A stretch of 64,000 bases of DNA from Bradyrhizobium sp. AZCC 1721 (GTDB lineage Bacteria; Pseudomonadota; Alphaproteobacteria; Rhizobiales; Xanthobacteraceae): positions 2,533,001 to 2,597,000 of the forward strand of contig NZ_JAZHSB010000001.1 in NCBI RefSeq assembly GCF_036924715.1. Reading direction: 5' to 3'. Numbering within the stretch: position 1 is the stretch's first letter; each line of letters starts with the position of its first letter. The position numbers and the translations under genes are program-made. The notes under the pieces are model-generated. The model did no database searches. It was not told the DNA's origin and saw only the letters and a list, made by a program, of their open reading frames with translations. Positions 59,101-64,000 of this stretch are shown one piece after another.

Positions 59101-60316
59101 GCGCCTCCTTTGTCTCGTTGAATAGTCGCGTATTCTCGATCGCGATCACCGCCTGGTCGGCGAACGTATGCAGCAGCTGGACGTGATGCGGCGCGAAGGC
59201 GCCGGGCTCGGCGCGGGTGACACTGATGATGCCAACTGGCGTGCCTTGGTTCATCAGCGGGGTGAACAACACACTGCGAAAGCCGCGCAGGCGGGCCAAT
59301 TCCCGGTTCGCCTCCGGCACACCTTCGGCCTCCGTATCGGCGAACTGAATGGTCTCGCCGCTGCGAACCAGCTCAAAGATCGGGAACTCCGCGAGCTTCC
59401 TCGGGAACGAGGCCTTCAGCGCCTCATCGGCCTCAGGGTTCGTCGGGGTGTAGGCGACCAGATGAAGTTCATCGTCGACAAAATGCAGTACCGTGGTCGA
59501 AAACCCGACCAGCAAACGCTTGGCGCTTTCTGCTATGGCTTCGAACACCGGCTCCACATCGGAGGGCGAGGAGGCGATCACTTTCAGGATTTCGGCCGTT
59601 GTCGTCTGCCGTTCCAGCGCCTCGCGCGTCTCGTTGAACAGCCGCGCATTCTGGATCGCGATCACGGCTTGATCGGCGAAGGTCTGGACAATCGCGAGCT
59701 GCCCTTCCGAAAAACGGAATCCGGCCTGCGGATGGGTAAAGATGATCGTACCGATGCCTTGCTCTTGATCGATCAACGGCACGAAAGTAATGGATCGAAA
59801 ACGGCCGGCGATTGCGGCCTTGCGCGTAAACTCCGGTGTGTCGGGAGCGGTAACGTCGGGGATCTCAATGATGCGACGTTCGAGAATCGCGCGAGCCGAA
59901 GGAGAGCGGTCCGGATCGAACGGAATAGGATATACCGAGCGGGCGCGATCGACATCAAAGCCGGTGATTGAAGCTGCTGTCGCACTCCAGTGCAGCTCGC
60001 CGTCTTCGAACGTTGTGATTGTCGCGCTGCAGGGTTCGAACAGCTTTGCCGCGCTGTTGACGATCGCCTCGAACACTGGCTGAACATCGGCAGCCGATCC
60101 AGCGATGACCTTCAGGATGCCGGCCGTGGCGCCTTGGCGGTCCCGCGCGAGGTTCAGTTCCCGACGCAGATTTGCGTTCTCGATCTCAAGCTCGATCTGG
60201 CGTGCCTTCGCCTCGTCGCGCTCGGCGCGGGCGGATTCGAGGCGCGACTCCATCTCGGTGATGGCCGATTCCAGCTCATCGATCGCGACCGACTTGTTCT
60301 CGGGAAGCGTCGCCAT
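56123..60316 (-). CDS. Histidine kinase with six tandem GAF domains
   Basis: The 1397-residue cytosolic protein has a coiled-coil N-terminus (about 10-60) and six GAF domains at about residues 77-226, 253-397, 425-567, 602-747, 779-924 and 956-1104. Each ends in a variant of FADQAVIAIxNxRLF. A dimerisation domain with His1147 in GIAHEIKNPLNFV and an ATPase domain (FLNLVSNGFYAV; DNGTGIPP; GTGLGLSMSHDI) follow. No membrane segment is present. It probably senses several small molecules or redox states in the cytosol. The response regulator gene follows 2 bases on, and a receiver-cyclase follows that. Several GAFs share high similarity, a sign of internal duplication. Confidence 0.94.
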   Translation of the reverse strand: MATLPENKSVAIDELESAITEMESRLESARAERDEAKARQIELEIENANLRRELNLARDRQGATAGILKVIAGSAADVQPVFEAIVNSAAKLFEPCSATITTFEDGELHWSATAASITGFDVDRARSVYPIPFDPDRSPSARAILERRIIEIPDVTAPDTPEFTRKAAIAGRFRSITFVPLIDQEQGIGTIIFTHPQAGFRFSEGQLAIVQTFADQAVIAIQNARLFNETREALERQTTTAEILKVIASSPSDVEPVFEAIAESAKRLLVGFSTTVLHFVDDELHLVAYTPTNPEADEALKASFPRKLAEFPIFELVRSGETIQFADTEAEGVPEANRELARLRGFRSVLFTPLMNQGTPVGIISVTRAEPGAFAPHHVQLLHTFADQAVIAIENTRLFNETKEALERQTATADILKVIASSPSDVQPVFEAIAHSANRLIGGFSAAVFRYSDDRIHLAAFTPTDAEGDAVLQASFPVPLAEFPPYQLTRDGAPVELPDTDLEPAARDIARARGYRSMLFAPLMNDGAAIGIITVTRVAPGPFGEQHTRLLQMFADQAVIAIKNVGLFNEVQQRTNDLSESLRQQTAVGDVLKTISRSTFDLQPVLDTLVNSAAQLCDADMAFIMRRVGDEYRAGAAVGYTEAYIDFLTNHPLAVDHGTVTGRAVLERRPVQIEDVVADPEYTLHETTTLAGQRTTLGVPLLRENEPIGVIVLARRRVEPFTQKQIDLVATFADQAVIAIENVRLFNEVRQRTSDLSEALTYQTGSANILRVIASSPTDVGPVLDAIVESACELCDANDAIVYLKEDDHLGYKAHHGPIPVIFGEKRAINRDYVAGRSVVDKMPIHVSDVFSEDGAEFPEARELSRSEGIRSILSAPLLRENESIGAILLRRTEVHPFTDKQISLLQTFADQAVIAIGNVRLFEEVQQRTRELSESLEQQTATSEVLGVISRSAGDLEPVFQSMLENATRICGAQFGLMNLRENDNFRTVAFHNVPPEFLSARKDSFRVRPDGILGQIVRTRQVAHTPDLSASALYAEGDPPTRHLVDLAGARTILVVPMLKDSELVGTIGIYRREVMPFNEKQIALLTGFANQAVIAIENTRLLKELRQRTNDLSQSLHELRTAQDRLVQTEKLASLGQLTAGIAHEIKNPLNFVNNFAALSAELTEELHDALGQAAVSEKIRAEVDELTELLKGNLEKVVQHGKRADSIVKNMLLHSREGGGEHRPSDINALVDESLNLAYHGARAEKPGFNVTLERDFDPAAGQIDVFPQEITRVFLNLVSNGFYAVTKRRKEGGEPGFEPTLQASTRNLGDAVEIRIRDNGTGIPPEVKEKMFNPFFTTKPAGEGTGLGLSMSHDIIVKQHGGTIEVDTEQGHFTEFRIVLPRTSNFAEKSRG

Positions 60317-60451
60317 TCCAACTATCCATGCCCGAAGCGCGGGGCATGACCGATTGGCCCCTCGCGCCGCGGTTCCAACCGGATTATTTCATCCCGGAAG
60401 CCTTAGAGCCAGCGCTCATAGAGGTCTTAAGACGGCCTTTCGGTGCTCACG

Positions 60452-61136
60452 TCACCTTGATCGGGCGAGGAAACGTGTGATTGCGCCCCCAAGTCTTGCG
60501 CCTTCCAAGGGCTCAGCGAGCGAGGCTTTTGCGGCTGCGACAAGGCCGTCGGGCGCATGGCCCTTGCTCCCGGCTATCTCGCAGCAGGCCAGCGCGTAGT
60601 CGACAGAGAATTCCGGATGCGTAGAGCAGTCCGGCATATTCGGTGAATGCCGATGACAGGATGGTTTTGGCGCCCGGGGGCGGCGTGACGACCTGATCCT
60701 GATGCGAGGCGGCCAGCGCTATGCGCGGGCCTTCGACGACGCCGTTGCCGGGCGCCACGTCGTAAACGTGCCGCCCGATGCCCCAGCCTTTCTCGGACTT
60801 GCGCACGGTGCCGCCCAACGCCTGTGCGATCAATTGATGGCCGAAGCAGACGCCGACCATCGGCACCTTGTTCTCGTGGGCTGCGCGCACGAAGTTCTCG
60901 AGCGGGGCGATCCACTCGAACCCGTCATAAACGCCGGCCGCGGAGCCGGTGATGAGGATCGCCTCCAGACTTTCGATGTCCGGCAGCGGATCGCCAGCGG
61001 GAATGCGGACGGTATTGAAGGTGAAGTCGGCGTCGGCGGCGCCGATCATCTGCTCGAACATCTGCGGATACGATCCGTAGAGTTCGCGGTTTTTGGGACT
61101 GACCAGCCCGGTTTCGATGATGGTGACGCGCGACAT
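60452..61136 (-). pseudogene. Class I glutamine amidotransferase, broken by a short deletion
   Basis: The first frame (60513-61136) shows the GATase motif GVCFGHQLIAQALGG with the nucleophile Cys. The second frame (60452-60637) supplies HPEFSVDYALACC, the His-Glu end of the triad. They meet at CCGGATG (60613-60619, plus strand), a 7-base segment that fits both LYASG and CHPEF, as if a deletion arose between two short direct repeats. About seven or eight residues and the frame are lost. The enzyme would be inactive. It lies 28 bases after a thiamine-diphosphate enzyme gene on the same strand. Confidence 0.8.
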
Positions 61137-61164
61137 CGGCGATTGATGGTCTCTCTGCGTACCC

Positions 61165-62799
61165 TCAGGTCCCCGGCCTTGACACCTCGGTCTCCTTGCT
61201 GGTGATGAATTCCAACAGCACCGGGACGCCTTCCTGTGTCTTCTGGATACCGCGCCTGATGGCGGGGATGATGTCTTCCGGCTTCGTCACCCGCTCGCCA
61301 TAGCCGCCGAACGCGCGCGCCATCGCGGCGTAGTCGCCGGAAATGTCGGTGGAGCGGTATTTCTCGGTCGAGATCGGCATCACCTTCAGTTCGATCGCCA
61401 TGGAAAAATTGTTCAAGAGGATCGACATGATCGGGATGCGTTCGCGCACCGCGGTTTCGAAATCCATGCCGGTGAAGCCGATCGCGGCGTCGCCCCAGAC
61501 GTTGATGCAGAGCTTGTCGGGTTTTGCCAGCTTGGCGCCCATCGCAAGGCCAAGGCCGTAGCCGAGCTGCGTGGTCTTGCCCCAGCCGATATAGGACAGA
61601 GGCTCGACCGATTTCCAGAACGGCGAAAGCTGGTCGCGCGGGCTGCCGGCGTCGTGGGTGATGATGGTGTTGTTGATGTCGACGGTGTGCTGCAGGTCCC
61701 ACAACACCCGATAAGGGTTCAGCGGCGCTTCGTTATGCGTCAGCTTCGGCATCCATTTCGCCAGCCATTCCTTGTGAGAGGCGGCGATCTCGGCGGCGAC
61801 CGCGGTTGCGTCGCGATCGGACGTAACAGTCTTGCCGATCTCTTCCAGCAAGGCATCGAGCACCAGGGCAGCATCGCCAACCAGACCGATTTTGGCCTCG
61901 ACATCCTTGTTAAGATGGTTCGGATCGAGCGTGGAATGAATGATGGTCTTGCCCTTCGGCATGGCGATGCCGAACGAGGTTTCGGTGAACGAGCAGCCAA
62001 TTCCTAAGATCACGTCGGCGTCGCCCAAGAATTTCGGCACCGCGCGTGGCACGGCGAGGCCGCCCGAGCCCAGCGATAGCGGATGCGTCTCCGGAAACGA
62101 CGACTTGCCGCCAAGGCTGGTCGTGACGGGAATGGCGAGGCGCTCGGCCAGCCGTCTGAGCTGCGGCCAGGCCTTTGCGTAATGCACGCCCTGACCGGCA
62201 TAGATCACCGGACGCTTCGCGGCGATGAGCAGGGCGGCCGCTTCCTTCACATGCAGGGGATCCGCGCCGTAACGGGTGCGCAGCACCGGTGTATAGTTGA
62301 GAGGCTCCGGCACTTCCTCGTTCCACATGTCGGCCGGGATTTCGACAATGACCGGTCCGCCGCGGCCATTCTTCAATTTGGTGAACGCTCTCCGGAAGAT
62401 GTTGCAGACTTCCGCCGCGATGTTGATCGGCTCGGACGACTTCGAGAACGCCTTCATCGCCTGGCTGGAATTGAAGTTCGGGTCGATATTGGCGAGCCTG
62501 CGCGCATAGCCCATCGGCAGCACCAGCACGGGGACGGATTCGCCGTAGCATTGCGCCACGCCGCCCATCGCGTTCTCGGCGCCGGGCCCGTGCTGCATGC
62601 AGAACGCGCCGATCGAACGGCCCGAGGTGACGCGCGAGATAGCATCCGCCATGTGAACGCCGATGCGCTCCTGCCGCACCATCACCGGGCGGATGTCGGC
62701 ATTGGCGGCATATTCGATGAGATGATTGACCGGATAGCCGCAGAGGATTTCGATTCCCTCGCGTTTCATGATTTCCGCGATGGCGGCGCCGAGTTTCAT
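61165..62799 (-). CDS. Thiamine diphosphate-dependent enzyme (acetolactate synthase-like)
   Basis: The 544-residue protein has the AHAS/POX fold. The activating Glu44 lies in MVRQERIG and the cofactor motif is GDAAIGFTGMDFETAV...LLNN (GDx and NN ends). GAENAMGGVAQCYGESVP and NIDPNFNSSQ are in the middle domains. Candidates are acetolactate synthase-like, oxalyl-CoA or sulfoacetaldehyde enzymes; I cannot choose. The ATG at 62799 has GGGGAGAGACC upstream. A glutamine amidotransferase gene is 28 bases downstream. Confidence 0.85.
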   Translation of the reverse strand: MKLGAAIAEIMKREGIEILCGYPVNHLIEYAANADIRPVMVRQERIGVHMADAISRVTSGRSIGAFCMQHGPGAENAMGGVAQCYGESVPVLVLPMGYARRLANIDPNFNSSQAMKAFSKSSEPINIAAEVCNIFRRAFTKLKNGRGGPVIVEIPADMWNEEVPEPLNYTPVLRTRYGADPLHVKEAAALLIAAKRPVIYAGQGVHYAKAWPQLRRLAERLAIPVTTSLGGKSSFPETHPLSLGSGGLAVPRAVPKFLGDADVILGIGCSFTETSFGIAMPKGKTIIHSTLDPNHLNKDVEAKIGLVGDAALVLDALLEEIGKTVTSDRDATAVAAEIAASHKEWLAKWMPKLTHNEAPLNPYRVLWDLQHTVDINNTIITHDAGSPRDQLSPFWKSVEPLSYIGWGKTTQLGYGLGLAMGAKLAKPDKLCINVWGDAAIGFTGMDFETAVRERIPIMSILLNNFSMAIELKVMPISTEKYRSTDISGDYAAMARAFGGYGERVTKPEDIIPAIRRGIQKTQEGVPVLLEFITSKETEVSRPGT

Positions 62800-62974
62800 G
62801 ACGGTCTCTCCCCCTGGATGCAGGCCGGTTTGGGTCCGGCCAATTTGCGACAGTAGGAACAGGATTTCCACGCGAGGTAAAGCGAAGCTGCACGTGCGCG
62901 CGGAAGTGCTGATATGCGTTTCGTAGCCTTTGGCCGCGATCGACCGTCAACAGGGGCGCGGTTCCTCGTCAGCC

Positions 62975-62989
62975 TTAATCAATCGTTCA
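62975..62989 (+). promoter_or_regulatory. CtrA-like box upstream of a Flp pilin gene
   Basis: TTAA at 62975-62978 is followed by seven bases and TTCA (62986-62989), one base off the CtrA consensus. In Caulobacter CtrA activates pilin transcription, so the position before a Flp pilin gene is suggestive. Confidence 0.4.
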
Positions 62990-63058
62990 TTCTGTTCTTC
63001 AAGGCCTCTTCAACGGTTCCGCCCTAGAGTTTAATCAGTATGGCGCGGGAGAAAGTCC

Positions 63059-63069
63059 GGGGGGGGGGG
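63059..63069 (+). repeat. Run of 11 G residues upstream of the pilin start
   Basis: Eleven consecutive Gs lie 21 bases before the pilin ATG at 63091. Such a tract can slip in length and alter expression. It may also be a sequencing artefact. Confidence 0.75.
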
Positions 63070-63090
63070 AGCGTCGACAGGAGCTTGTCT

Positions 63091-63255
63091 ATGCGTCGAT
63101 TACTGGCACGATTTGTAGACGATGAATGCGGCGCTACCGCCATCGAATATTGCCTCATTGCGGTCGGCCTCAGCATCGTGATCGTCGCCGCCGTCGACGG
63201 CATCGCCATCGTGCTCCGCGAGATATTCACCGACGTCAGCACCGGGCTCAAGTAG
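63091..63255 (+). CDS. Flp/TadA-type IVb pilin
   Basis: The 54-residue product begins with a short basic leader, then GATAIEYCLIAVGLSIVIVAAVDG: the Flp pilin motif GATAIEY with the conserved Glu, and a 20-residue hydrophobic helix. It would be processed by a TadV/CpaA prepilin peptidase and assembled by TadA-type machinery, which is not in this window. AGGAG lies 7 bases before the ATG. An unusual Cys follows Tyr in place of Gly in the usual AIEYGLI. A poly-G tract lies in the leader. Confidence 0.9.
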   Translation: MRRLLARFVDDECGATAIEYCLIAVGLSIVIVAAVDGIAIVLREIFTDVSTGLK

Positions 63256-63276
63256 CGGCAAGGCCGCACAGACATC

Positions 63277-63480
63277 ATGCTGGAACTGCTGTTTGGGCCG
63301 CTGTTGGTATCCTGGGGGCCATCAATTCTGGCCTACGTCCAGCAACATCCGTGGCGCGTGTTCTCCGTGATATTGGTCGCAGCCTGGTTGATCGATTGGA
63401 TGGTCAACGACCGGTCGTCTGGTGGCTGCGATGGCGGGCTGGACTTTGGCAGCGGGGACGGGGACGGCGGCGGGGATTGA
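63277..63480 (+). CDS. Small membrane protein with Gly/Asp-rich tail
   Basis: The 67-residue product has two hydrophobic segments (about residues 4-20 and 26-44) and a Gly/Asp/Ser-rich C-terminus (GSGDGDGGGD). It lies 21 bases after the pilin stop, so it may be co-transcribed. No family is recognised; a role in pilus biogenesis is only possible. Confidence 0.5.
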   Translation: MLELLFGPLLVSWGPSILAYVQQHPWRVFSVILVAAWLIDWMVNDRSSGGCDGGLDFGSGDGDGGGD

Positions 63481-63488
63481 AACCGGCG

Positions 63489-63725
63489 CTATTTGTCTTC
63501 TGGGTCCGCATTGAGGGCCCGCAGCATCGCGATCCGCGCGAACATCATCCAGCCGCCGCCGGTCTCGGCCGCGTTGATCAGATTTTCCACCGCGACCTGC
63601 CAGTGCGCCTCGTGCTGCACTTTCTCCGGCAAGGTCATGACATAGTCGGCGGCCTGCTGCAGTGTCGCGAGCTTACGGCCGCTGCGAAGCGGTATCGGAT
63701 CATCGAACGGCGTCGACCACGGCAT
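63489..63725 (-). CDS. Conserved small protein, unknown function
   Basis: The 78-residue product starts MPWSTPFDDPIPLRSGRKL and includes TLQQAADYVMTLPEKVQHEAHWQVA, then GGGWMMFARIAMLRALN. I recognise this from many Bradyrhizobium and Methylobacterium genomes, where it is annotated as hypothetical. It is a helical soluble protein. Confidence 0.7.
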   Translation of the reverse strand: MPWSTPFDDPIPLRSGRKLATLQQAADYVMTLPEKVQHEAHWQVAVENLINAAETGGGWMMFARIAMLRALNADPEDK

Positions 63726-63765
63726 CGCGCGCTAGATGGTGCTATCTATCGCGCTCCTTGCCCGA

Positions 63766-64000
63766 TCATCCGGCCTTCTTGGTGCGGGCGGCGGTACGCA
63801 CCGGCTTTTCCGCCTTCTTCGGTGCTTCCTTCGCCGTCTCCTTGGCGGCGCGCTTTCCGCTACCGCTGATCGGCAACAGCATCTCGCGCTGGCCGGCGGC
63901 GGCCTTCTTCGGCTTCTTGCCCTTGGCCTTGGCGGCGGCAGGGGCGGCCTCTTTCTCGCTGGCGATGCTGCGCTTCAGCGCGTCCATCAGGTTGATGACG
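63766..64000 (-). CDS. ku: Ku protein, C-terminal part (runs off the window)
   Basis: The reading frame continues past the right edge. The visible C-terminus shows VINLMDALKRSIA, which matches the end of bacterial Ku, followed by a Lys/Ala-rich tail (KAKGKKPKKAAAGQRE). Ku binds DNA ends and recruits LigD in non-homologous end joining; the tail contacts DNA. The start and most of the domain lie outside the window. The neighbouring ligD cannot be checked here. Confidence 0.85.
   Translation of the reverse strand, partial: VINLMDALKRSIASEKEAAPAAAKAKGKKPKKAAAGQREMLLPISGSGKRAAKETAKEAPKKAEKPVRTAARTKKAG

Overview
The window looks like a chromosomal segment from a Bradyrhizobium-type alphaproteobacterium (Nitrobacteraceae). 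The evidence is high GC, frequent GTG and TTG starts, a MucR regulator, two DUF2336 proteins, DUF1491 and DUF5330 proteins, an ECF sigma/NrsF pair, tripartite tricarboxylate (Tct) transport genes, CtrA-like boxes (TTAA-N7-TTAA) and REP-type repeats of the kind I associate with Bradyrhizobium. No database search was possible, so family names come from recognising motifs in the translations. I found no rRNA, tRNA, CRISPR array, prophage or plasmid origin.

Layout. 0.1-8.1 kb carries stress signalling: an ECF sigma/NrsF pair, a DUF2336 protein, a membrane diguanylate cyclase, and a second ECF sigma with a coupled anti-sigma and an exported subtilisin-like protease. 8.6-10.6 kb holds a convergent pair that matches TIGR03809 and a Tat-exported beta-helix protein (TIGR03808). 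10.9-15.6 kb is a minus-strand run tctC-tctB-tctA-meaB-pyroglutamyl peptidase. 17.1-21.7 kb is a methylmalonyl-CoA mutase operon (small subunit, GFA protein, large subunit) whose large subunit is frameshifted. 21.7-23.5 kb is folP-folB-folK. 24.7-29.1 kb has a HerA-like ATPase, a GT87 glycosyltransferase and an M20 peptidase. A broken REP-associated transposase between two REP repeats follows, then an epimerase and a GT39-type glycosyltransferase.

33-41 kb is envelope and cell-cycle flavoured: mucR, sufE, a PleC/DivJ-like kinase, a peptidoglycan-binding protein, DUF1491, DUF2336 and a lipoprotein, with two CtrA boxes in one intergenic region. 41-49.5 kb is a scarred accessory stretch: an IS630 element and a solo IS end, a serine hydrolase, a LysR/metallo-hydrolase divergent pair, and a DUF1214/DUF1254 pair with two fragments of the DUF1254 gene and a frameshifted DUF2846 lipoprotein. 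49.7-54.5 kb carries PBP1A, a YcgN-type protein and a DHA2 efflux pump. 54.5-60.3 kb is a three-gene signalling operon: a histidine kinase with six GAF domains, a single-domain response regulator and a receiver-adenylate cyclase fusion. After a thiamine-diphosphate enzyme and a broken glutamine amidotransferase, the window ends with a Flp pilin behind an 11-G tract, two small proteins and the C-terminus of Ku.

The most notable patterns are the six-GAF kinase/regulator/cyclase operon, the sigma/anti-sigma/protease operon, the CtrA-box intergenic region, and at least five genes each broken by one small indel or short deletion. Those disruptions are either real decay or residual assembly errors and should be checked before any functional claim.
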